The position numbers were made by a program, and so were the translations under genes. A stretch of DNA of 64,000 nt from Epiperipatus broadwayi (taxonomy: Eukaryota; Onychophora; Udeonychophora; Euonychophora; Peripatidae): contig JAQFVV010012446.1 of NCBI GenBank assembly GCA_028023455.1, forward strand, positions 4,651,501 to 4,715,500, given 5' to 3'. Position 1 is the stretch's first letter, and each line of letters opens with the position of its first letter. This document shows, piece after piece, positions 52,500-62,421 of this stretch. The notes beneath the pieces are model-generated. The model was not told where the DNA came from, did not search any database, and saw only the letters and a list, made by a program, of their open reading frames with translations.

Positions 52500-54191
52500 T
52501 CTATCAGGATTATATTATAAGCTTAATTTAGTCACAATCAGGATATGAATAATCTTACCAGTAAGTTTTGTAGTATGCATTTTGAAGAGCTCATTGAAGT
52601 TAACTAGTTTTCCTCTGTCAACATCTTTGTAGGTTATTGGCCTGTCATAATGACTAGATTTGATGTTTTTTTCTGAGTGACCTATACAATGAAAGGTATT
52701 GATAAATGCATTGGTTCCACTTTGCATGATGATCAACTTCAACATATGAGTAATAATAGTCCTGCATATGAGTAGTCTGGGATAGGATATTTTCTCTATC
52801 CCGGACCTAATGGAAGCTGCTAATGGAATTTGTTGGGGTAAAAGATGGTGAGATCCTTCCATTCAGAGAGATGGAAATGACCCTATTGTTGAGAATTTTG
52901 CTATAATATTTATTATTCCAGATGGGATATCATATTTGGCAAGAATGTTGATGAGGCAATGTGTTATCGAAGGTATCAGCAATGTCCAGCTGGATGACTA
53001 CTGATTTAGATTTTCTCATGATTCTGGTGTACCATCTTGAATAATGCTGTTGCATCAGTTGTTGAAGAACCTTTCCTGGCAAACTGGTACTGGAATATGA
53101 ATGGAAAGACCTTATCCTGTATCTTATCCTTGGTTATGGATTCCACCACCTTGATCATTAATTAACAGTGTCATAGAGTTAGGCCTAAGATTCTCAAGGG
53201 AGAAAGGTGATGTATCCTTCTTGAGAAAAGGCACCATCCCTATAGGGTATAGGCCACCAATGTCAAGGAGTTTGGTAGATATGAGATCAACCATTCTATG
53301 TATAATTGGAATTAAAAAAATTTCAAGGATAATCATGGGATAGCATGGAGACCCGGATGTGTTTTCTCTGGCATAGAGGATAGTTTCATACTATCTTTTT
53401 AGTGATGCCATGATTTATAGTTGCAGATTCCCTAGGTTAGGATGATTTGACTCATGAGGATATTTGGTAAATTTGACTTTTCAAAGTTAAGAATTTGTGC
53501 AATCATGCTGTTACCAGCATAGAGCTTATTGTCAATTATGATGGAGGAGGGTGTATTTAGTTTATCCTTGTGGCCTGAGCTCACCTAATGTAGCCCCTGG
53601 ACCAGTTGTGGGGCTGGTTTAGGAAGATTCTCAATTTTTTGTTGAGAAATGTAGTCAGCAATGGTTTGTTGATTCATTTTGTATTGTTGCTTAAGATTAA
53701 GGGTCAGCTCTACTGAAGCAGGGACTGCAGGTATCTGTTTCAAGGTGTTGCTGATTAGATTCATTTTGTGTAGGAGGGAAGTAGGACCCTTATTCCTGGC
53801 TGTGTAAAAGTATATTATTGTCCTCAAAATATTGATGAATGTAAACCATGCCTCTGCAGGAGGTAAAGTGAGGATGTTGGATTTTTCCTGAAATAACCAG
53901 ATATAATTGCTTCTGGACAGTGGTCTTGAGTAGGTTATGGGTAGATGATTTCCAAGCACTCATATGGCTGTGGAAACTGGTCAATTGATAAATTGATCTC
54001 CAGTGCCAGGTGATGTGAGAAAGGAACAGGTTGGAGGGAGGGTCAATGATGAAATGAAGGTCTGTAAGGAGATCTATGAGGGTCACATATTGCTTAGTGT
54101 AGTAGGATCCCCCACATAACATACATGGATGACCTGGCTGTTTTTCTCCCATCACAAGGACTAATCCCAAAGTTTTTTCAAAATCCTCCAT
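52500..54191 (-). pseudogene. LINE (L1/Tx1-like?), inverted 5' half: endonuclease and RT start
   Basis: Read down from 54191. An AP-endonuclease C-terminal part has V-T-L-I-D-L-L and F-L-S-H-I-T-W-H-W-R-S-I-Y-Q-L (54100-54000), followed by a helical linker (53960-53585) with many frame breaks. Then comes the RT start V-P-F-L-K-K-D-x-S-P-x-S-L-E-N-L-R-P-N-S (53240-53160), Q-Y-Q-F-A-R-K-G-S-S-T-T-D-A-T-A-L-F-K-M (53100-53020) and V-V-I-Q-L-D-I-A-D-T-F-D-N (about 53000), which holds the first catalytic Asp. The frame at 52862-52515 is probably downstream RT but I cannot place the YADD box. Multiple stops; dead copy. Orientation is opposite to its 3' half. Confidence 0.7.
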
Positions 54192-54195
54192 GCCT

Positions 54196-55445
54196 TTTCT
54201 TTTGAGTCAGGACTTACCTTTAACTTAAATAAATCCTTGGCATGGAATATATCCTCTGGAAAGACATCCCCTCTTCTTTCACTGCCATGACCCAAACATT
54301 TCTGGGCTTTCCAAAACTACAACTCACTCCTTGTAATGAGGAGAACCATACACAACTCCCATCTCCTCTCGATCAAAAAAACCATCGATTCATTATCCAA
54401 AGTTTATTTGTCAATATATGCAAAAACTTCATTGCTCAACATCCTGGTGTTCCCAAGGATCTCTTATTACATGCCAATTATTATTAATTTTTCCCAAAAA
54501 TTCATTAGAAAAATAAATTCACTATGTGCAAGACTTATGTAGAAGGGCAAGACTGTGGCCATCAGCCTGTTTCCAGCATACACATAACTCCATCCTTAAC
54601 CTATCTTACCATTTTCCAGAAGCATCATGTTTTACAACTGTTTCTCCTACAGACACCCCTCCTCCTCGCGTGAGAAGCTGGTTGTCATCCTTATTGTTAA
54701 GATTGCAAAATTTATTCCTCTACCTATTCAGGTTAACTCACAGAAAATTATGTACTGGGATGCGTACCACTTAACTAATGAAGATCCCCCCCCCTCATTC
54801 CATCACTGCTAACCCTTCCCAATCATTCAATCATTAAAAATTTAAATGGTGGCATCTCGAACTGAAACTTTTTGAATTTTTGATTAAATTAAACCTGAGT
54901 GCTCTACCCACATGCCATTTTGTGGTCTATCGCAAAGGGTTCTAATGCTTGGACCCAGTCTGCCCATTATGTAAATGGAATGATGACACAATAATACATA
55001 TTCTGATCCATTGTACATCACTCCAATGGGACAGAGACTTTATTGCATCCATATAAAAACCAAGAGTGCCTCTCCTCATAGGACTGATTTCTAGAATATC
55101 CAATGGAATAAGAATCATAACTTTTCTATTGTTTGCTATTGGTCATCTAGGTGTGCACTCATTTATGGCAATACCTTGGTTGACCATAAGAAATTACTTC
55201 CTGCAAAACTTCAGGCCATCAGAAACCGAGATGAAAAATTAGCTTCAACATACATCTACAATGCTACATGGAGCCTTGTAGCAATGGACAATTTGTGATT
55301 GAACAGTTGATCTTTTATGCCCAGACCATTGGTATTGGGTTATGCAACCTTTATTATAATGTCTGTTAACAACATAACTCTGTTATTGCAATAATGTAAT
55401 TCTTTGAGCTCACAATAAAATTCCTTGATAAAAAGAAAATAAAAT
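54196..55445 (+). pseudogene. LINE (L1/Tx1-like?), 3' half: thumb and zinc knuckle
   Basis: On the plus strand, broken frames read I-N-F-S-Q-K-F-I-R-K-I-N-S-L-C-A-R-L-M (54480-54540), which resembles the L1/Tx1 thumb S-F-F-x-x-I-N-S-L-x-x-x-F-I-W-x-G-K. Then comes D-P-V-C-P-L-C-K-W-N-D-D-T-I-I-H-I-L-I-H-C-T (54952-55017), a C-x2-C-x8-H-x4-C knuckle. A tail of about 80 residues (L-L-I-G-L-I-S-R-I-S-N-G) follows to a stop near 55242. An A-rich end (AATAAAATTCC, AAAAAGAAAATAAAATAA) closes the element near 55445. Confidence 0.7.
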
Positions 55446-56020
55446 AATCAGGATAATATCATTAATTTCTCAATAAATCAAGATTATGCTGGCCTTTTTA
55501 AAAGAAGAAAGAATTATTTATTTTAATAATCAATATTAATGTAAAGAGTATAAACTAAGATGAAAATATAAAGAATTAAAATCTAATAATTATTACAAGA
55601 GAAGCCAGTTCTTTTATATCTGCCTATAATAGGATAACAAGATTATAGAATAATATTGAATATGTTAAGAAGTATTATTAATATAATTATATTTTAAAGC
55701 TATGAAGTGCTTGAATTCAAACCAAAGATCCTCAGATTAACAATTAAATGCACTAAAAAGTTTAAAAGCATTTTTTATTTGAATATATATTTTTTCTTTA
55801 AAATATTGTATTTGTTGTTTACAATAATTTTTTCAAGTTGGGGAAGAGAGGGAATGGAAACAAAAGAAGAAATTGAAACTCCTGACTGTTACCATGGTGA
55901 TAGCTGTTAAGAGTTTGGGAAAATTTTAAAGGGAAAAAATGATTGAAAAAAAAATGTTTCAATCTAAATTTTTTGGTGTGTTTAAAATATTCATTTCTTA
56001 TTATAACAATAAGGATAATG
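55446..56020. other. No gene seen
   Basis: AT-rich; the frame at 55707-55910 and its minus-strand partner have no recognisable domain. Confidence 0.5.
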
Positions 56021-56028
56021 ATATAACC
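56021..56028. repeat. hAT target site duplication, left
   Basis: ATATAACC, identical to 57209-57216; 8 bp is the hAT standard. Confidence 0.92.
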
Positions 56029-56065
56029 CAGTGTTTCCCAACCTGTGGTATGCGTACCACTGGTG
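56029..56065 (+). repeat. hAT left terminal inverted repeat
   Basis: CAGTGTTTCCCAACC followed by TGTGGTATGCGTACCAC; inverted match to the right end over about 14 bases and more loosely beyond. Confidence 0.9.
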
Positions 56066-56254
56066 GTACACGAGTTGCTAGTTGGTGGTACACGAAAAAT
56101 AATCAATAATGGCGGACATAAAAAAAAATTAAATCATAAAAATATCATAGAAATGTTTTTTCCTATAATTCATAAAAATTATTTCAATTAATAATATTAT
56201 ACAGTAAAGTTGTTAATATGTACAGTCGATAACGATCTTTAATGTTAATGATAA

Positions 56255-56799
56255 AATTGAAAGTATGATTAAGAAATTAGATTTTTGGAAACAGTGTATC
56301 AAAAACAATCAACTGGAAGTATCGAAACAATACATATTTTTTGTTTGAAAATAAGGTTAGTCTGTCTCAAGATATATGAGAAAATATAATAGCACATTTA
56401 ACAGGATTAAAATTGTCTTTCATGGAATATTTTCCAAAACCCGAAAACACAAATGATAATTGGATTTCAAACCCCTTCTATGAAGAAAATTTAGAAAAAG
56501 CTACATCATTATCAATAAAGGATAAATAAAATTTAATAGAATTATCATGTGACAGAACTTTACAAGTAGAATTCAAACGACACAATCTAATTAATTTTTG
56601 GTTAAACATTAAAGAATATGAACAACTTTCTGAGAAAGCTCTTAAATTATTATTACCGTTTACTAGTACGGAATTAGTAGAAAGAGCTTTTTCTTCATAT
56701 ATTTTTTTAAAAAATAAGTATCGAAACAGATTGAACGCATCTTTTGAACCAAATTTCAAAAAATTATGTTCTTCGAAACAAGCACAAGGATCTCATTAA
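56255..56799 (+). pseudogene. hAT transposase C-terminal fragment
   Basis: Frame translation, with stops, reads D-K-I-E-S-M-I-K-K-L-D-F-W-K-Q-C, H-L-T-G-L-K-L-S-F-M-E-Y-F-P, W-I-S-N-P-F-Y-E-E-N, and then the hAT dimerisation domain: F-W-L-N-I-K-E-Y-E-Q-L-S-E-K-A-L-K-L-L-L-P-F-T-S-T-E-L-V-E-R-A-F-S (in 56600-56690), K-N-K-Y-R-N-R-L-N and K-Q-A-Q-G-S-H before TAA at 56797. Three or more in-frame stops, and the BED finger and RNase-H core are mostly missing. It resembles the ZBED5-like group of hAT proteins. The copy could only be moved by a transposase from elsewhere. Confidence 0.88.
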
Positions 56800-57171
56800 A
56801 TTTATTTTATAAAAATATTTGATTATGATAAGAAAATATATATTAATTGGTTTTTTATAATTTTGTGTTTTTATTAAAACCATTTATTAGTAAACGAAAT
56901 ATGACAAAATAATAGATAAATATGAAACTTTGAACAAACACATACATATATATATATATATGTTACAGTAAGTTTATAATTTCAGTGAGTTTATAATCCG
57001 GCGTGATGTTTAGGCATGTTTCAATGTAATTTGTCTCATTATGTGATGCGAATACATACATGGTCACCCTATAATATTTATAATGCAAATAAAATAACAC
57101 ACTCATAATAACAAAATTCACAAAATACAATCATTTTTACGAAGTGGTACAATTTAGCATGATGTACTACC

Positions 57172-57208
57172 AAGTGGTACGCGAGCCAAAAAAGGTTGGG
57201 AAATGCTG
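57172..57208 (-). repeat. hAT right terminal inverted repeat
   Basis: Minus strand CAGCATTTCCCAACC, then TGGCTCGCGTACCACTTG. Confidence 0.9.
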
Positions 57209-57216
57209 ATATAACC
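57209..57216. repeat. hAT target site duplication, right
   Basis: ATATAACC, see 56021-56028. Confidence 0.92.
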
Positions 57217-57371
57217 AATAAACATCACATGATCACCATTTCTTATGCTTGCTTATAACTGTTATTAAAACACACTATATGTATTGCCACACACAGCAAG
57301 CTAGAGTAATCAATGGATGCCTGAAGGCTTGTGCATAAATTCCCCATCCAGTGCCTACTCATCCAATATTC

Positions 57372-57410
57372 CCAGATTAGTTTCTGGCTTGTGGCCTTCT
57401 TCAGTGAGGC
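57372..57410 (-). ncRNA. Hammerhead-like motif, near complete
   Basis: Minus strand: CTCA, CTGAAGA (57404-57398), GGC/GCC helix II, GAAAC (57384-57380), TA, ATC in place of GTC, TGGGA. UC is kept as UH, but the closing G-C of stem III is lost. Confidence 0.6.
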
Positions 57411-57866
57411 ACCTTGGATCTGAGAGCATTGCACCTAGATCTTAGGATCCAATGCAACCCTCTGGCAACCACCTTTTATCTTCACTTAACTACAAAACCA
57501 TGAGTCTTAAATTGAAAACACCTTAATATTTTTAATCCAAGATCATTAGCTTATATAGTCATATAGGTCTGAACTCAGTTCAGTATCTATACATTTTGGT
57601 GTCTTTGGTTCCTTTAATCATGTGATTTTTATTGGCTTAAAACCAATCCTGCCTAATAGGGTAGTGGTGGCTATGGTTATTAAAGAACTAAAGACACCAA
57701 AATGTATAGGTACTGAACTGAGTTCACATATATGACTATATAAGCTAAGGAGCTTGGATTGAAAATATTAAGGTGTTTTCAATTTAAGACTCATGGTTTT
57801 GTAGTTAAGTGAAGATAAAAGGTGGCTGCCAGAGGGTTGCATTAGATCCTAAGATCTAGGTGCAGT

Positions 57867-57900
57867 GCTGAAGGCCTCAAGCTAGAAACCAGTTTGGGAA
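57867..57900 (+). ncRNA. Damaged hammerhead
   Basis: GCTGAAGGCC shows a three-base loss in CTGATGA; GAAACC (57885 on), AGTT and TGGGA remain. Not expected to cleave. Confidence 0.5.
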
Positions 57901-58394
57901 TATTGGATGAGTAGGAACTAGATGGGTATTTTATGCGCAAGCCTTCTGGCATCCATTGATTCCTCTAGCTTGCTTAGTGTGGCAAAACATATAGTGAGCT
58001 TTGCCTGTTTTAATAACAGTTATAAGCAAGCATAAGAAATGGTGATCATGTGATGTTTATTGGCTTAAAACCAATCCTGCCTAATAGGATAGTGGTGGCT
58101 ATGGTATTAAAGAACCAACAACATCAAAATGTACGGGTGCTGAACTGAGTTCAGACCTATATGACTATATAATCTAATGAGCTTCGATTGAAAATATTAA
58201 GGTGTTTCATGGTTTTGTATAGATACTGAACTGGGTTCAGATCTGTATGACCATATAAGCTAATGAGTTTGGATTGGAAAATATTGTTTTCAATTTAAGA
58301 CTCATGGTTTTGTAGTTAAGTGAAGATAAAATGTGGCTGCTAGAGGGTTGCATTAGATCCTAAGATCTAGGTGCAGTGCTCTCAGATCCAAGGC

Positions 58395-58436
58395 TCCTCA
58401 CTGTTGAAGGCCACAAGCCAGAAACTAGTCTGGGGA
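58395..58436 (+). ncRNA. Hammerhead-like motif with one core change
   Basis: TCCTCA, CTGTTGA (an invariant A changed to T; 58401-58407), GGC/GCC helix II, GAAAC (58421-58425), TA, GTC, TGGGGA. Stem I and stem II are intact. Confidence 0.65.
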
Positions 58437-58560
58437 TATTGGATGAGTAGGCACTAGATGGGGATTTTATGCACAAGCCTCCTGGCATCCATTGATTATT
58501 TTAGCTTGCTGTGTGTGGCAATACGTATAGTGAGCTTTGCCTGGTTTGATAATGATATAG

Positions 58561-59395
58561 ATGATATATATGTTTATTGCCTATTTTAAATATAGATATT
58601 ATTTTATGATATAATATTAGATTTAAAGATATTAAATCTAAATATATATTACAATGGTTGGAGAAGTAACTTTTTCTCTATTTGCCATACAGGGTGCCAC
58701 CAGACCATTTGAACCTGGAAAATTTATATAGTAGGCAGATACTTCTTTGTAAGATTCCATTTTTTATTCAACTGATATGCCCTAGTCACTAAAATCATGG
58801 AGAAACTGAGATTTATACATATAAATTCCTAAACATATTTTAATAAAGAAAAAAGATAGGCATATATATACCGTTACAATATGTTATGATTATTTTCTAC
58901 ACATCTTATATGAATTGCTTCATTGATGTATAAAATTAAAAAAACTGAAGGATTTTAATTGACAATTTTGGTAATTATATTATGTATGTTAATATGCAAA
59001 AAGATAAATTTATATTAGTAAAGAAGGTAGTATATGTTATTTATTTTACTAGAATATAATTATGAATCAAGAAGAATTATATTTCTAGGATAAAGTATGA
59101 CTGTTCAAGACGTGTGTAGTATTATAAGTGATGTGAGCGATTGAATGTAATATTTCATTATATTTATAATTGATTTCAAATATTATTAAGCATTAAAAAT
59201 ATAATAAGATGGTTGTCATTTATAAATGATATTCCTTTTGACAAGTGATCTTTTATGAACAAAGTTTTATAAACATTAGCGAAATAGAAGTGTTATATAC
59301 TTATATTGAAAATATAATCTTTATACTGATGCTCTAAGTTAATGGATAAATTAAAATATAATATTAAATTATCTATGCTCTTTATTACTGTTTTA
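58561..59395. other. No gene seen
   Basis: AT-rich without recognised repeats. Confidence 0.5.
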
Positions 59396-59615
59396 ATAAC
59401 TACTCTTTCCTATTGCATTGCCAAATGTATACCATATAATACTCAATTGTCCACACTTTACTACTTTTACAATGCTTCATTTTCCACCCCTTTAGGAGAA
59501 ATAATGTTCTGAAAGAAGATTGCTGGAGCAATCAAAACTGCAAATGGTAGAAAAGGGTGGAAAATAAAGCATTGTAAAAGTGGTAAAGTGTTTGGACAAT
59601 TGAGTATTATATGGT
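59396..59615 (+). mobile_element. Family D fold-back element, second copy
   Basis: AACTACTCTTTCCTATTGCA, then inverted arms ACCATATAATACTCAATTGTCC and its complement ending at 59615. It is shorter than the 4079 copy because the central AAATTTTTAAAATTTG palindrome is absent. A decayed hammerhead core, CTGAAAGA, GATTG/CAATC, AAAAC, lies at 59509-59539. Confidence 0.75.
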
Positions 59616-59974
59616 ATTATTGTTTTTCAATGCTTTTAAGAAAGATAAGAAGTTAAAATACCAGGACAGTTGAGTATAAATCCTGAAGAACTAATATTGA
59701 GTGTAATGGATTAGATCTAAAGGATGTCCACATCTTATTAGGAAAATAATGAGATTACTTTTAGGACAGATAAGCACTTAAAAAAAGCCAGGATTTCAAA
59801 GGTAATGTCATTGAAAGAATAAATTTATAAAATATTAGTTTCCTCAATTTCTATAATGCATTTACTATTTAAATTAGTTTCTATTTCCAGTGACATCTTA
59901 GACAGTGAATTGTATTTTAAGATCGTATGTTAGTAACATAAATATGAATCTATAGTTCTTCTTCCTATAGTAAG
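59616..59974. other. No gene seen
   Basis: AT-rich, nothing recognised. Confidence 0.45.
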
Positions 59975-60582
59975 TTAAGCGGATTCAAACTCAGACTTTC
60001 ACACAACTCTCAGTGCCATCTTATATTGCTGACCCACCTGATCACACACATGTTGAAAAGATAAATAATCACCAATATTCGTATTTTGTGCTAAACCAGT
60101 ACTCAGCAGATGGTCCATATTACCATGTCCACACATATATACAATCAGTGCTCAGCTATGTATGTATGTATGTATAAATGGATTGTTCTTCTGAATATGA
60201 GGGGTCAGAATGACTAAAATGTCAACATGGGTAGGATGACAAACTTGGCACAAACATGGGGTTTGAATGTTCCATCATCAGATTTTCATTGAAATGGAAG
60301 TCTGAAGAGTTGTGGGTTGGAATAATTTGAAGCCTGTCCATTAAAGTATGAGGATTGACTATCTTAATATAAAGCTGAGCACTGATTGTATATATGTGTG
60401 GAGATGGTAATCTGGACCAACTAATGAGTGCTAGTTTAGCATGAAATATGTATGTTAGTGATTACTTATCTTTTCAACATGTATGTGAACAGGTGGGTCA
60501 GCAATATAAGATGGCACTGAGGGTAGTGGGTCATGTGAAAGTCTGAGTTCGAATCCTGCATGTATTACATATATAAATGCAG
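59975..60582. repeat. Family A, most complete copy, with tRNA-like ends
   Basis: Inverted arms of about 110 bases, 59978-60085 and 60460-60560: GATTCAAACTCAGACTTTCA, AGTGCCATCTTATATTGCTG, CACATGTTGAAAAGATAAAT and complements. In the right arm, TGGCACTGAGGG (60512-60523) is A-box-like with one mismatch, and AGTTCGAATCC (60546-60556) is a B box. The left arm carries the inverted, more decayed version. The interior holds GAGGGGTCAGAATGACT, TTCCATCATCAGATTTTCA and GTGTGGAGATGGTAATCTGG. No protein. Confidence 0.75.
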
Positions 60583-60997
60583 CTTTAAGTTTGTGCAATG
60601 AATAGTAAGTTAATTTAAGAAACGATAAATGAGCATATACAAAACAAATAAATAGATCTTATAAAAAAAAAAAAAAAAAAAGATATTATTACAAATTATT
60701 GAATGAGATCATAAAAATGAAGTTTTGTAAAAGAAATGTATATGACCAGTAGGATGGATGAAGATAAAATACTAAAAATAAAATATTCTTGATTCCAATA
60801 TTTATTTAAGGTATCTTATTTATATTGCAAAGACAATATAAATATTAAAAGGTAATTTGGTAAATAATTAGATATCTATACAATGATTAGAGATTCGCAT
60901 TGCATTGTATTTAATAATAAATTCAAGAAAAGGTAAATAATAAACAACCTATCACTTAGGTATTATTAGTAAAATATAGTTTAAAACAATTCAAAAC
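60583..60997. other. No gene seen
   Basis: A-run at 60664-60681; otherwise AT-rich. Confidence 0.5.
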
Positions 60998-61076
60998 AAA
61001 GCAAAACTCTCCATATAGTAGTGCCATCTTGTGCTAACAATTATGTGCTAGTATGAGATAGTGATCATGTGATGTA
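60998..61076 (+). mobile_element. Family B short remnant
   Basis: CAAAACTCTCCATATAGTAG, GCCATCTTGTGCTAACAATT and GATAGTGATCATGTGATG: both ends of the family with nearly all the interior lost. Confidence 0.7.
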
Positions 61077-62421
61077 AAATATAGTTTATAAAATTTTCTT
61101 AAGTATGTTAGTAACATTGAAATAACTTTTCTAAACTCAGTAAATGATTCATTTATGAGGAAATGAATGAAAAGTTTATTGTATTTATTTTTATTTTATG
61201 TATAAACTTAAATATATTATAGTCATAATGTTATTTATAAAATAATCTAATTTAATTTAAATATAAATGGGTTTTTTCACTAAATATCAAACTATTGTAA
61301 ATAAATGTACGTTTTGATTTAAACTAGACGATTGATTGGTGTCATCTCTTTTACAGAATCAAAAATGTCATCACATCATATTTAATTATATAACACATTA
61401 AAATTTTATTTATTTAATGTTTTATCATAAGGTTTCAAATAAAAAATTTGAATGAGATGTCATTAAATATCCATTAGTAATAAAGAAAATTTATTAATTC
61501 TTAAATATTATCAGTTGTAAAATAATTAAAATCAGATAAATCAAATATCTGTTACATTTGATTTATAGTCTGATAAGAGTAATGTTAAAATTTAATTGTT
61601 AATCTATTTAGAATTTATATATATGGAAAGATATCTGAAATCTAATTATGAAGTATCACTTTATGTAGAGTCACATATACTTTTCAAAATTATTTTGATT
61701 ATTATACAATTCTAAGATCATAAAAGTGTATAGAAGTTTGGAAAATGATTACGTATCAGTTGTTACATTATTTAAACTAGATAACGTTTAATAAAACAAT
61801 TATAATGTTTGTTTGAAAGATAAATGGAATGGGTTGTTGATAAAATAATTAATATTTCCAAAGATTAATTTATAAAAAATTATATTTTGATTAAAGATAA
61901 GTGATCTGATTACTCGAGAAATATTATTCGAAATAATAGCTGTTATTTGTATAAGTGTATGATTAATGAATGAAAAGTGTTTTCGTAAGTTAGGGTCTTA
62001 ATGTTAACTTAATAATTTAATTGTTATTATTTGTTTAGTATTGAAGGTAGATGTATTGTTAAATAGTTATTTTAGTTAGCATCTGTAAGTTATAAAATTA
62101 TTCTTGTTATTTAAATCAGCGATTGGCAATCTTGCGGTCGGCAACCTTCTGAATATTGCAGTCCACTAACATAATTTTTAAAGATACAAATTAATACGAG
62201 CATTGAGTATAATATACATATATATTTATTTATATGTTTTATATAATTCGTTAAAGAATTATTTTTAGCTTTTGTTAATATAATGTTCATTTTATTTCAT
62301 AAAAATAAATGAATGTATAAATAGATATTTGTTACGTTTTATATGTGTAATTTTCTAATTCGTATCTGAAATAATTATTTAAGATTAATAGCGAACAGTA
62401 TTCTATTCTTTAATAATTTTT
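61077..62421. other. No gene seen
   Basis: AT-rich; a short less AT-rich patch GCGATTGGCAATCTTGCGGTCGGC at 62118-62141 stands out but has no recognised function. Confidence 0.5.

Larger units (their letters stand above)
56029..57208 (+). mobile_element. hAT transposon, internally deleted
   Basis: A 1180-base element with terminal inverted repeats CAGTGTTTCCCAACC at left and GGTTGGGAAATGCTG at right, and an exact 8-bp target duplication. Subterminal GGTGGTACACGA occurs twice at the left end, and GTGGTAC twice near the right end, as transposase-binding repeats often do. The interior holds only the C-terminal third of a transposase. It inserted right beside, or in the edge of, the family-B cluster that follows. 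Confidence 0.95.
57217..58560 (+). mobile_element. Family B tandem cluster, inverted plus two forward monomers
   Basis: An inverted monomer (57217-57610) is followed by two forward monomers. CTAATAGGGTAGTGGTGGCTA recurs at 57652 and, as CTAATAGGATAG, at 58081, 429 bases apart. The last monomer contains an extra duplicated segment of about 85 bases (CTGAACTGGGTTCAGATC, AAGCTAATGAG-TTGGATTG). Each monomer has one hammerhead region: minus 57372-57410, plus 57867-57900 (core damaged) and plus 58395-58436. The right end is GTAGTGAGCTTTGCCTGG near 58545. No protein anywhere. Confidence 0.82.

Noticed and set aside
54242-54812. Four overlapping plus-strand frames as separate genes
   Set aside because: They are fragments of one broken LINE C-terminal half read in different frames.
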